Shown: one piece after another, positions 7,386 through 14,886 of the stretch
Layout: each line of letters begins with the position of its first letter
Numbering within the stretch: the first letter of the stretch is position 1
From: Pavlovales sp. CCMP2436
Lineage: Eukaryota > Haptophyta > Pavlovophyceae > Pavlovales
Reading direction: 5' to 3'
Assembly (NCBI GenBank): GCA_026770615.1
Contig: MU631417.1
Span: forward strand, 55,267-70,152
DNA: 14,886 bases
The notes under the pieces: model-generated
Told to the model about the DNA's origin: nothing
Database searches by the model: none
Seen by the model: the letters and a program-made list of their open reading frames with translations, nothing else
Translations under genes and position numbers: made by a program

Positions 7386-7392
7386 AGCACCC
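7386..7392. repeat. Right target-site duplication (AGCACCC)
   Basis: Same-orientation copy of 2953-2959, directly outside the right terminal inverted repeat. Confidence 0.65.
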
Positions 7393-7835
7393 CTAGACGC
7401 GGACTAAATCCGCGTATAAAACGCGCGCGCGTCCAGTTGAGGGCTGGCACTATCATACTAGTTGCTCACCCGCCATCCCGACCCGATTAGCGCGAATTTA
7501 CCCCCAGTTGTGGGCGCCCACTTACGAAAGTGTCAAAATACCCCCAAAACAAGGTCCGGGCGTCATTTTCAGAGGGCTAGCGTGCTCGATACGCGTGTCT
7601 TCTCGGGGCGCCGAGTCAGCAGGAAGATGCGCTGTACTACAGAGAACCCAACCGACCCGAGCGACCTACACCGGGCCGCCAGCGGCCCACCCGCGGCCCG
7701 CCCGCAGATTCCAGCCCATTATACCCCGCCTTTTTACAACTACGACTTGCTTAATAGGAAGACAGGCAGCAGCAGTCAGGCAAATCTGATGTGTACGGCC
7801 GACGAATTCAGCCAGTGATCGCCCAGGTGGCGGGC
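7393..7835. other. Unassigned region, probably in part the LINE 3' UTR
   Basis: No convincing gene. ACGCGGA/TCCGCGT forms a 7-bp hairpin (about 7396-7414). Plus-strand frames of 93-118 codons at 7462-7818 overlap one another and show no domain or codon signature, so I do not call them. Because the LINE coding region on the minus strand ends at 7836, part of this stretch is likely its 3' untranslated region, but no A-rich tail is visible to mark the end. Confidence 0.4.
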
Positions 7836-9453
7836 CTACGCGGCGTCATGCCACGACCGCGTCTCTTGTCGCTGATGGTATACGCCCTCAGCCCACTCCT
7901 CGGTGCCGTCGTCGCCTGCGCCACCGTGTGCCGCGCCGCCGCCACCGATGTTCTCCATACGCGCGCGCGCTATGATGACCTTTGCGTGTCCACGCAAGGC
8001 GCACATACCGATCTCCTGCCGCATCTTCCACAGGAGGGCGGTGCGTGCGAGCTGTTTGGAGGGAGCTCCCTTGCGCCCTCGCAGTGCGCGTGCGCCCATG
8101 CTGGCGAAGTCGGCGACCAGCGTTTCCAAGCCGACCGAAAACTCCCCAAAGGCGCCAACTGCGAGAGCAGTGAACGGGTCGCCGCCTGGGGGGCAGGCGG
8201 TCAGCGCGCGGGCCTCCATTGTGCCAGTCTGCCCGGCTGGTGTGTGGAAGAAGTCGTGGTCGAGCTTGATGAGTTCCTTGATGCGCTCGCCAGGTAGTGC
8301 GTCGGCGCGCCTGCCCACCACGCCCTGCGGGTACTGCCCGTCGGTGTCCTTGTACCGAGTAGGGCAGAACGCGATGGTCTTGAGTTCGAATAGCCGCGGG
8401 ACTGCACGCCCACACCAGTGGTCGTACTCGGCGTAAAAGTCGATCTTCGGCCCGGGTTGCCGGCCGACTCCGCCGTAGTAGAGGTGGTAGGCCGCTGGGT
8501 TGGCGGCGAGCACCGAGCCAAAGATGTCTCCAACCTCGGTGCGCGCGAGCGCACCCACGGACCTCGCGAACTCCGCGAGGAGGGCGAGGATCGGGTCGTG
8601 CCGAAGCTTGACGATGTGACCACCGGTGACGCCTGCGCCCGTGGCTGCGACGAGGTTGTCTCCGAAAGCGTCGATGAGGTGGCCGAAGGAGGTGGCCGAA
8701 GAGCCGCGCGCCGCGCGCAACGAGGCCGGCGCAGATGGGGCTCTGGACGCCGAAGAAGCGCGCGGTGATTTCCACCCGCTCGCCCGTGTTGCAGAGCCCG
8801 TAGCCGCCCGGTAGTGCAGCGACCCAGGCGGAGCTGTTGCGATCGAGGCTCCTGAAGAGGTGTACGGCGCAATCGCTGCGGTGTCGCGCGTTGATCTGCA
8901 TCTTGAGCACGTCGTACCGGTGAGCCTCCAGGTCGTCGGTGAGGTCCTTCTGCATGTTGAGGCACAGCCTGCCGGCGCTCCTGCGCGCCGTCGGCAACGC
9001 TTCCACTGGAGGTAGGTGGAGCACGGAGATTGGCCGATCTCCGTTGGGCCCCGCTCCTGTGGCGATGCCGGCCTCCTGCTGCAGCAGCAACCAGCAGCGG
9101 CGGAAGGCCTGCCCCTGTAGCGGCGGTGGCAGAGAGCCTGCCCCGGAAGACGGCAGCTGGTACGCGCGCCAGCCGTGCTGCTGCATGTCCACAAAGGAGT
9201 TCCGCCCCACCGTGCGCTCGACCTGCGGCAGCTCGAGCATCCCGCGCTGCGTGACGCTGCTGGCCAGGTTGGTCGCGTCGACCCACACGTCGAGAAAGGC
9301 TGGCACCGCCTGCACCATGGCGCCACAGAAGGCGGCCGGCGCGATGTCGACCATTCGCCGAAGTCCGGCGCCACGGTAGCAGCGGGGAAGCGCAAGGCGG
9401 GCGGTCCCTGAGCCGCAAAGCATGGCTGTTGGTGTGAAAAGTGCGGGGAGCAA
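7836..9453 (-). pseudogene. LINE post-RT C-terminal domain, frameshifted by a 13-bp duplication
   Basis: Two overlapping frames together give one protein. The upper part (about 9453-8702) contains RGAGLRRMVDIAPAAFCGAM, a block typical of the region after the RT thumb in LINEs, and later SSAWVAALPGGYGL and RFFGVQSPICAG. The lower part (about 8675-7836) contains IDAFGDNLVA, then LRHDPILALLAEFARS, resembling the FGDH...RH motif of LINE C-terminal zinc-binding regions, but Cys positions expected there are not present. Then KIDFYAEYDHW and FELKTI follow (FELK at 8379-8390). D...E-x-K could be a PD-(D/E)XK-like nuclease signature; this is speculative. The frame change coincides with a 13-bp tandem duplication at 8676-8701. 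Confidence 0.75.
8676..8701. repeat. 13-bp tandem duplication (GAGGTGGCCGAAG twice)
   Basis: Two perfect adjacent copies, 8676-8688 and 8689-8701. Thirteen is not a multiple of three, so it shifts the LINE frame exactly where the conceptual protein switches frames. Confidence 0.9.
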
Positions 9454-9555
9454 ACCTCTGCGTATTATGGGAGCAGGGTATTCCGGGCTGAGTTTAACTG
9501 TGCTGCTGTGGTTCCAATTGCTTGTAGGTGGTAGGGTAGGAGGCTTAATACGTCA

Positions 9556-9884
9556 TGTGCTGTGAACATGGCCAGTGTAGCTAGGCGGCACGCCGGTGAC
9601 GCTGCTACTTCCTTTCCATCTGGATGCTGCAGCGCCTAGGCGGGTCTGCAGGTGAGTCCACGTTACGTCCCAGTTGAGGGTCGGGCCCATGCTTATGCCT
9701 AGGTAGGTCACTTGGTCCCCGTTGTTGAGTGTTGTTATTCGAGGTGGGGGCGGTGGTCAGTTGCTGTAATGATAAAATGTTCCGGTGTTGTCGTGTCTTC
9801 CTTTCCTTCGTCTGTTCGGGCTCTTTTGTGAGGCCCTGTAGGTAGCCATTGGAGGTGGCTGCATTTCGAGATGTTGAGTGTCAT
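9556..9884 (-). pseudogene. LINE RT thumb region (LNISKC and YLGI blocks), frame-shifted
   Basis: MTLNISKCSHLQWL is read from 9884 downward, then a Thr-rich stretch with a frame change near 9738. The next frame gives DQVTYLGISMGPTLNWDVTW and QTRLGAAASRW, the conserved thumb block of LINE RTs. It runs to a TGA at 9553-9555. Between 9454 and 9555 another frame reads FTAHDVLSLLPYHLQA (bridging 9560) and joins the C-terminal domain, so at least two more small indels are present. Confidence 0.7.
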
Positions 9885-10054
9885 GTTGTGGGCGGTGAGG
9901 AATTCATGAAAAATGCGATTTGTTGGGTGCTTCCCGTTGTGATGTTGGCGACGAGTGCTGTATCGTCCATCCAGGCTTGAGCGAAAAGGCGATGGTCGCT
10001 GTCGGGATCGGGCTTAAATGCGGTTTCAGGGTGTTTGATGGCGAGCCAGCGGTA
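9884..10054 (-). pseudogene. LINE RT palm segment with WMDD catalytic motif
   Basis: The frame entering at TAC 10052-10054 reads YRWLAIKHPETAFKPDPDS, then RLFAQAWMDDTALVA. The x-x-DD pair at 9962-9970 is RT motif C, with Trp-Met in place of the common Tyr-Ala. The segment follows motif B but is separated from it by the MITE-like insertion at 10055-10218. A one-base slip near 9895-9920 moves to the frame with RIFHEFLTAHNMTLN. Confidence 0.75.
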
Positions 10055-10218
10055 CAGGGGATCGCGGGCAATAAGAAACCGTCGTGTTCAGAAATTGAGC
10101 CTCGTTTTTTAGCCATTCAATAGTTTTTAACCAAAAATTAACCTTAATTTGTATGTAATTTGCTAAGAAACTCAGCCTCAGCCTCAAAACCCGCCGTTCT
10201 TATTGCCCGCGATCCCTT
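10055..10218. mobile_element. 164-bp MITE-like insertion inside the LINE RT
   Basis: The ends are inverted repeats: GGGATCGCGGGCAATAAGAA at 10058-10077 matches the complement of 10197-10216 perfectly over 20 bp. Weaker complementarity extends inward (GAGCCTCG against CGAGGCTC-like repeats, and TTAGC against GCTAA). The core is AT-rich. GTA (TAC on the coding strand) lies directly outside both ends, at 10052-10054 and 10219-10221, as a 3-bp duplication. Removing the insert plus one GTA joins motif B (CLFIDMFY) directly and in frame to RWLAIKH and motif C. It has no coding capacity. A 3-bp duplication fits PIF/Harbinger or CACTA-type mobilisation, but the terminal bases do not settle which. Confidence 0.85.
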
Positions 10219-10221
10219 GTA

Positions 10222-10980
10222 GAACATGTCGATGAAAAGACAGAATCTGATCAGGCTCATGGGGCACCCCTGCTTGCATCCCAACGTTATTGAGCAAGTG
10301 CGGTGTGAATGGCCATATGGGGTGCGGGTTGCAGCTTCGTCGCAGACTTGCAGATTTTCGACTCGTTGAATAAGTTCTTCGGGGAAGCCGTGTAGTTTGA
10401 GCGCCTTTGTTAGTGCAGCTTGCGAGACTTTGTCGAAAGCCTTTGCTATGTCGCAGAAGACGATGTGGAGTTCTTTGTTATTCCGCTTGGCATGCATTAT
10501 TCTGGAGATTAAGCCTGCTGCTTGTAGGCCGGAGTTGCTTTTGGCCCGTGTAGATCCTTGTGTGGCGTAGATTAGTTCTTGACTGCGCACTGCTTTCATG
10601 ATGCGGTCAGCAGTGTGCGCTGCTGCGAGTTTGTAAAGGATGCTTTGAAGGGCAATGCCTCTGTAGTTGGTCAGATCTAAGGGGTCACCTTTCTTATGGA
10701 AATAAACTACCTCTGCATTGGTCACTTGTTTGGGTAGCGTGGGTGTTTTGAGGAGGCAGATTACTATGTTGGTGAGGAAGATTATGACTCGGTCTGGTTG
10801 GTATAAAATCCCGCATTTTGATGCTTGCTCCGCGGCGAGGTCATCTGCGTGTATCATCAGCTTCAGCACTCCGTATTGGATGCCATCGAGGCCTGGGGCT
10901 CCGTTGGTTTTCCCTTTGTGGATTAATTTATGAATTTTGCTTCGGTGGCTAGTGCGCAGACTTCTTTTGTGTTTTCTTCA
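10222..10980 (-). pseudogene. LINE RT fingers and palm (motifs 1 to B)
   Basis: A long frame on the minus strand contains GKTNGAPGLDGIQYGVLK at its N-terminal end, then VVYFHKKGDPLDLTNYRGIA, QGSTRAKSNSG, LHIVFCDIAKAFDKVS (motif A, catalytic Asp) and LGCKQGCPMSLIRFCLFID (motif B). These match the ordered blocks of a LINE reverse transcriptase. The apparent start at 10869 is a GTG inside the conserved region, so the protein begins further upstream. A frame change near 10925-10935 links to ENTKEVCALATEAKFIN. The far end is cut by the MITE-like insertion at 10218. Confidence 0.85.
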
Positions 10981-11014
10981 TTATGTCCATCGTACACGCG
11001 TGTCAAGCGAACAT

Positions 11015-11064
11015 CTCAGACTTACCCTAAGTCTGAGCCGCCGATGCCGTAAGTCTGAGCCGCC
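11015..11064. repeat. 10-bp hairpin and 15-bp direct repeat
   Basis: CTCAGACTTA (11015-11024) and TAAGTCTGAG (11028-11037) form a perfect stem with a CCC loop. TAAGTCTGAGCCGCC occurs at 11028-11042 and again at 11050-11064. The stretch sits between the LINE 5' truncation point and the coding-like start at 11145. Confidence 0.8.
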
Positions 11065-11144
11065 ATTGCTGTAATTCTCCCGCGCAGCCGAGCCACCAGC
11101 TGCAGCGCCCGAGCAGGCCGAGCCGGCGCGGCGGCGCGGCCAGC

Positions 11145-11283
11145 ATGTGGCCCTTCAGGAAGCTCTTCGGCAGCGACACGAGCGCGGCGTCGGGCGCCGC
11201 AGGCGCCGCTTCGGTCGGCGCGCCCGAAACGACCACGCCGGCCGTCAGGCCCGCAGAGCAGAGCGCGCAGACTTTGTGCTGTC
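11145..11283 (+). CDS. Possible N-terminus of an unknown protein, cut by an LTR
   Basis: From ATG 11145 the frame reads MWPFRKLFGSDTSAASGAAG then an Ala/Pro/Thr-rich stretch to about AEQSAQTL. Composition and third-position GC resemble the ankyrin gene, suggesting host-like coding DNA. The frame continues by chance into the LTR at 11318 and stops at 11529-11531, so the native protein is interrupted or this is an exon whose continuation is lost. No domain recognised. It may not be a gene. Confidence 0.3.
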
Positions 11284-11317
11284 GCAAAATATGCCCTCCA
11301 GCCGGTAGCCCCCCCTC

Positions 11318-11491
11318 TGTCGGGAGCCCATTTGTTTCATACACTTTCGCTCTGTCCGGTTCGCTATCGGACTGCCCGGATTTTATTATCCCGGGCCCAG
11401 CTGCCGTCTCGAATCGTCTACGGCTGCTCTCGACGCCTCTTCAGCGCTCTTGTCAGGGTCTCTTACTTACTAAGAGACCTTGTGACACAGC
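11318..11491 (+). repeat. Partial LTR in plus orientation, related to the copia LTR
   Basis: About 175 bp that align, as an inverted repeat, with the outer part of the LTR at 12151-12456. Shared blocks include CGGACTGCCCGGATTTTA, CAGCTGCCGTCTCGA and the hairpin GGTCTCTTA-CTTAC-TAAGAGACC (11457-11479). I estimate nearly 90% identity by eye. It begins TG at 11318. Homology stops near 11491, so the 3' part of this LTR is missing. No coding region in the same orientation follows that I can assign to copia. Confidence 0.8.
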
Positions 11492-12150
11492 TCATCTTCA
11501 CTTCGCCAATGTAGACTTCACTCCCAGATAGACTGAGCGCTGCTCCCGGTACTCGCGTACCGGTGACCTACGTCCCTAACTCGACTCGCTTCAACCTGCA
11601 GTCCGACGTGGTGGACCTTCAGGGCTCGCTGGTCTCCAAGCAGCCGCTCACCTTCCACGTGATCGTCGTCAACGGACGACAAGGACATCTCGCAGATTCA
11701 CACAGATTCACATCTCGCAGATGTTACCTTCGGCCTCAAGGGCCGCGCGCGTACACCGGCCTCGACAGCCGCGCCGCGCGCACATCGGTCACGGCGGCCA
11801 CCCCGCCATCACCCTCCTCGCGTCATTTCGCATCACGCATGCGCACAGCGTCGTCAAGATAACGATCCAGGCCACGTACTGCATGCACAGTGCACAGTCG
11901 CCTACAAGGGCTCGCCCGCGCGCTCTCCCCGCCGCGCGGACCTCGGCCAGCTTTCGATAAAAGCTCGGCCTGCTCTCGTTCACGCTCATCATGTCCGAGA
12001 GCACTCAACGAGACCTTACCCTCTCGTCGACTTCAAAGCGGGCACCAACCCGCTCTCCCGCGCCGCCTACTTGCCGCGCGAGCTTCGATCTATCGAAGGC
12101 CTGCTGGACTGATTATCCAGCGGCATCTTCTGGCTCATCTCGGCCAAGAC
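11492..12150. other. Unassigned spacer between two opposed LTRs
   Basis: No gene recognised. On the plus strand a clean-looking segment at about 11536-11697 reads VPVTYVPNSTRFNLQSDVV and continues LQGSLVSKQPLTFHVIVVNG. It ends at a short direct repeat (CATCTCGCAGAT at 11686-11697 and 11711-11722). A later segment in another frame (about 12013-12108) reads YPLVDFKAGTNPLSRAAYLP then RELRSIEGLL before a stop. Both have coding-like composition but match nothing I can name. They could be exons of an interrupted host gene or of an unknown element. Confidence 0.4.
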
Positions 12151-12456
12151 TGTTAGGATGCGAGAGTGCGAGGTCTGCAGCGAGAGCTAGGTGGGATCGA
12201 GTCCGAGTCGCGGTGAAGCGGCTAACGAGAGAGCAGGAACAGCTAAGAGGCGTAGGGCGATACGACACAGCGCAGGTGGTCTGAAGCTGTGTCACAAGGT
12301 CTCTTAGTAAGTAAGAGACCCTGACACGAGAGCTGAAGAGGCGTCGAGAGCAGCCGTAGAGCAGTCGAGACGGCAGCTGAGCCCGGGATATTAAAATCCG
12401 GGCAGTCCGATATCGAACTGGACAGAGCCAAAGTGTGGAAAACACTTGGGCTCCCA
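12151..12456 (-). repeat. 3' LTR of the copia element (306 bp, TG...CA)
   Basis: On the minus strand it starts TGGGAGCCCA at 12456 and ends CATCCTAACA at 12151, so it has TG...CA ends. It directly follows a polypurine tract. It contains a 9-bp hairpin, GGTCTCTTA/TAAGAGACC, at 12298-12306 and 12312-12320. The outer half is shared in inverted orientation with 11318-11491. The inner half resembles 14811-14850. Confidence 0.8.
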
Positions 12457-12457
12457 A

Positions 12458-12468
12458 CCCCCTCCCTC
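12458..12468 (-). promoter_or_regulatory. Polypurine tract for plus-strand priming
   Basis: Minus strand GAGGGAGGGGG, one base before the LTR TG. This is the expected place and composition of the RNase H-resistant primer in LTR retrotransposons. Confidence 0.75.
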
Positions 12469-12569
12469 AATCTGGACGCCATTACGTTCAGGTTGAAGGA
12501 ACTGGTACAGCTTGAGCTTGTAGTCGGTGAAACCCCCCCCTTAAGGAGAGGGAAACCAATGGTGGCCGT

Positions 12570-14765
12570 CTACATGCCGAGGAGCGTGCGGCGGTGTTGA
12601 AGAAAGAGCTTGGGGCCAAGGGGCTTGGTCATGATGTCGGCGACGTTGTCGAGACCGCTGATAAAAAAGGGCTTGATGGTGCCGTTCTTGATGAGGTCGC
12701 GGATCCAGTGGAATTTGATGTCCACGTGCTTGATCCAGCGGTGCACGATGTCGTTCTTGGACAAGTTGATGCACGAAACGTTGTCCTCGCCAACGGGCGT
12801 GGCCGTAGTTTGCAGGAAGCCGAGGTCGGCGAGGAGCTGGCGCATTGCTCCTTGGAGACGGAGGTGACCGCGACGTACTCAGCCTCAGCCGAGCTGAGCG
12901 TGACGACGCTCTGCTTCTCGCGCCGGGCTGAGACGGTGCCGCCTCCTACCTGCGTGATAAAGCCGGAGATGGAATTGCGCGTGTCGATGCAGTTGGCGTA
13001 GTCAGCGTCGACGGAGGCGGTGAAGTTGAGCTCGACGTTGGCCTTGAAGTTGAGGCCGAGGTCGGGCGTCCCAGCGAGGTAGCGGAGGATGCGCTTGGCC
13101 GCGGTCATGTGCGGCTCGCCGGGGCGGCTCATAAAGTGCGTGAGCGTGCACATGGCGTACATGATATCCGGGCGGAAGTGCGAGATGTGGATGAGCGCGC
13201 CGACGATCGAGCGGTACTCCGTGGCGCCGTCTTGGTCGAGGAGCTCCGAGTCTGAGGAGATGGTGAGGTGCAAGCCTTCTGCCATCGGCGTGTCAACGGG
13301 GTGCGCGTTCAGCATGCCGGTCCGCTCTAAGAGCTCGAGGATGGCGCGCGAGATGGTCACCTTGATGCCGAGGTCGGAGCGCGTCAACTTCATGGACAGG
13401 AAGGAGTCGATGTCGTCGCATAGCGTCGTCTTGAAGGCCGTGGTGATCGAGGTGAGGAACTTGTCACAGACGTCGGGTTTGAGCGAGAAGTCGGCGATCA
13501 AGAGGTCATCGACGTAGATACCGAGCGACAAGTGGCCGTCGTCATGGTGAAGTGTGTACACGCACGGGTCCTGGCGCGACTGGGTGAAGCCATAGTCGAT
13601 GAGCAGGTTGTCGATTAGCTGCCGCCAGTTGCAGTTGCGGCCGGACTGCTTGAGCCCGTAGAGCGAATTGAGAAGTTTGAGAACGATGTCGCCCTTGCCT
13701 TTGATCTTGGTAGGGAGGGTCGACGTAGATGTCGTAGTCGAGGGGCGCGTTGAGGTACGCCGTCTTGAAGTCAAGGTGGAAGAGGCGTGCGCTGCGAGCG
13801 GCTGCGAGTGCGATGATGAGCTTGGCCGAGTCGTAGCGAAGGACGGAGGAGAACGTCTCGTCGTGGTTGAGGCCAAAGCGCTGCGCGTAGCCCTTGGCGA
13901 TGCACCGAGTCTTGTACTTGTCAATGGTGCTGTCGGACTTGCGCTTAAGGTTGAGAACGAGGCCCGTCTTGAGGACCTTCATGCCGGGCCGCCGAGGGGT
14001 CTCGACCCAGGTGCCGGTTGAGTCGATGGAAGTGTACTCTGACTGGATGGAGGCGAGCCACTCGGTCGAGTGTGGACCGGAGACAGCTTGCTTGAGCGTC
14101 GGCTGGTCGGACTCGGCGACGAGAGCAAGTAGGGCGCACACGTACGGGATGTTCTGCTTGTAGGCGGAGCGGAGCGTGCGCGCCGAGGGTCCCGAAGTCG
14201 GCAGAGCGAGCGGCGCAGTGTTGCCGAGGGGGATGGACTCCAGGTTGGGGGCGTCGGGCAACGAGTCGCCCTTGGGAGCAGGTAGGTCGCCAAGAGGAAG
14301 TCGTGGACGCGTCGCGATGCGGTTGATAACGGAGCTCTAATCGATTCGCACATGCCGGTTGAGGACGACCTTGCCAGAAGGGTGGAGCTTGATCACGGCC
14401 GCGTTGGTGTAGCGAGTGAGAGCCCCGGCCGGCGCGTTGATCATGTGGCCCGAGTCGCCGTAGCCGATCAGGATGCCGTACGATGCGCGCGCGTCGAGCT
14501 TGAAGAGATGGGAATGGGTGTCGACGACCCAGGCATCCGAGCCCCAGGCGCGGATGTGCGACAGGTTGGGGCGGCGGCAGAGGATGTGCTGATAGGGCGT
14601 CACGCTGGCCGACGAGTCTGAGACAAGCCGGTTTCGAATGTACACGGAGTGGAGGAAGGCGGAGTCGGCGTACGAGTCGGAAAGGCCGGCTTGAGCGAGT
14701 AGTGCGCGCGCTTCCCGGGCGATGGTGCCGAAGTAGCGCTCTGCGTGCGCGTTGAGCTGGGGAGT
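12570..14765 (-). pseudogene. Copia Pol remnant: integrase C-terminus, reverse transcriptase, RNase H
   Basis: Starting at 14765: integrase tail blocks LNAHAERYFGTIAREARALL, VYIRNRL, TPYQHILCRRPN, IRAWGSDAWV and GYGDSGHM. A TAG at 14337-14339 then interrupts the same frame, which continues through a Pro/Ser linker into RT: STEWLASIQSEY, DKYKTRCIAKGYAQRFG, FHLDFKTAYLNAPL (motif A), LYGLKQSGRN (motif B) and IYVDDLL (YVDD at 13505-13516). The RNase H region has SVDADYAN, VVTLSSAEAEYVA and VDIKFHWIRDLI, then ADIMTKPL near the end, and the stop is TAG at 12570-12572. Frame shifts lie near 13712 (one extra base) and 12848 (one missing base). The YVDD pair and the RNase H acidic residues survive; the integrase DDE core is missing. 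This copy cannot make a complete Pol. Confidence 0.9.
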
Positions 14766-14783
14766 CTATCGAGAGGCTAGCGG

Positions 14784-14886
14784 TGTTGAACGCAAGCACG
14801 AGCTAAGAGAGGATTGGAGTCCGAGACGCGGTGAAGCGTCGAAGGCAGCTAGAGAGAGAGAGAGAGCTATAGAGCTTAATTAAGGA
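14784..14886 (-). repeat. End of the 5' LTR (partial, runs off window)
   Basis: AGTCCGAG-CGCGGTGAAGCG (14818-14837) matches 12201-12220 of the 3' LTR at all but one position, and the minus-strand end CAACA at 14784 parallels CTAACA of the 3' LTR. A (GA)n run lies at about 14851-14867. No primer-binding site complementary to a tRNA 3' end (TGG...) is seen next to it. Confidence 0.6.

Larger units (their letters stand above)
7836..10980 (-). mobile_element. Decayed LINE (non-LTR retrotransposon), 5'-truncated
   Basis: On the minus strand, in order: an RT N-terminal block (GKTNGAPGLDGI, about 10880-10915), fingers (KKGDPLDLTNYRGIALQS), motif A (FCDIAKAFDK), motif B (CKQGCPM), motif C (AWMDD at 9962-9976), LNISKC (about 9860), YLGI thumb block (about 9700), and the post-RT C-terminal domain ending at TAG 7836-7838. 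All are collinear and on one strand, so this is one element. Upstream of about 10980 no endonuclease domain follows, so the copy is 5'-truncated, as is common for LINEs. Frame changes and an insertion make it non-functional. Confidence 0.85.
12151..14886 (-). mobile_element. Ty1/copia-type LTR retrotransposon with internal deletion
   Basis: In minus orientation the unit has a partial 5' LTR (14784-14886, continuing off-window), then directly the C-terminal part of integrase, reverse transcriptase, RNase H, a polypurine tract and a 306-bp 3' LTR. Integrase before RT is the copia order. Gag, protease and the integrase catalytic core are absent: only about 18 bases separate the LTR-like end at 14784 from the integrase frame. 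The copy is therefore an internally deleted element. The two LTR ends are recognisably alike but clearly diverged. Confidence 0.8.

Noticed and set aside
7462..7818. 118-codon plus-strand frame as a gene
   Set aside because: It overlaps another frame of similar length, has no domain or repeat, and lies where the LINE 3' UTR is expected.
7432..9682. Shared CCAGTTGAGGG at about 7433 and about 9672 as a LINE-related repeat
   Set aside because: An 11-base match alone; the surrounding bases do not align, and the second copy is simply the coding sequence for a Thr-Leu-Asn-Trp stretch.
9920..10123. 67-codon plus-strand frame
   Set aside because: It spans the MITE boundary and is antisense to the RT motif C segment.
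11686..11760. Possible start of a BTB domain (ADVTFGLKG)
   Set aside because: The following residues do not continue the BTB pattern in any frame, and the match is too short.
2554..14339. TAG reassigned as a sense codon, since TAG interrupts three frames (2554, 4189, 14337)
   Set aside because: TAG is also the natural end of the LINE frame at 666-668, of the chromodomain at 3300-3302 and of the copia Pol at 12570-12572, so these interruptions are better read as nonsense mutations in decaying elements.

Overview
The window looks like accessory, transposon-rich nuclear DNA of a GC-rich microbial eukaryote. The reasons are LINE-type and Ty1/copia-type retroelements, a chromodomain, spliceable GT-AG introns, eukaryotic-style fatty-acylation and ankyrin motifs, and no bacterial operons or ribosome-binding sites. 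A unicellular alga (haptophyte, pelagophyte or dinoflagellate grade) is my best guess, from the high GC coding DNA, the LINE types and an introner-like intron. This is inference; nothing here fixes the lineage. I saw no rRNA, tRNA or CRISPR.

Layout. 3-668 (+) is the 3' end of a LINE open reading frame with its A-rich tail. 844-1983 (+) is the only intact host-like gene: a 379-aa ankyrin-repeat protein with an N-terminal MGVCSS acylation signal. 2389-2826 (+) is a small transposase-like DNA-binding fragment split by a TAG. About 2961-7385 is a 4.4-kb DNA transposon with 18-bp terminal inverted repeats (17/18 matching) and a flanking AGCACCC direct repeat. It carries, on the minus strand, a zinc-finger/hAT-like transposase whose C-terminus is a chromodomain. 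The gene has two recognisable introns and is broken by several frameshifts and one TAG. 7836 to about 10980 (-) is a decayed second LINE, with a 164-bp MITE-like insertion between reverse transcriptase motifs B and C and a 13-bp tandem duplication in the C-terminal domain. 11145-12150 holds an unassigned coding-like start, a partial LTR in plus orientation and an unassigned spacer. 12151-14886 (-) is a copia element: a 306-bp 3' LTR, a polypurine tract, RNase H, reverse transcriptase, the C-terminal end of integrase, then what looks like the end of the 5' LTR. Gag, protease and the integrase core are missing.

The most interesting object is the 2961-7385 transposon. It combines a transposase-chromodomain fusion, a run of near-contiguous perfect hairpins inside one end, a repeated CAGTCT/AGACTG motif in both ends, and a 325-nt AT-rich intron bounded by an 8-bp duplication, AGGTGCAC, that supplies both splice sites. 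That is the structure expected of an introner. The intron and the MITE can be tested by reading frame: removing each one rejoins the frame exactly.
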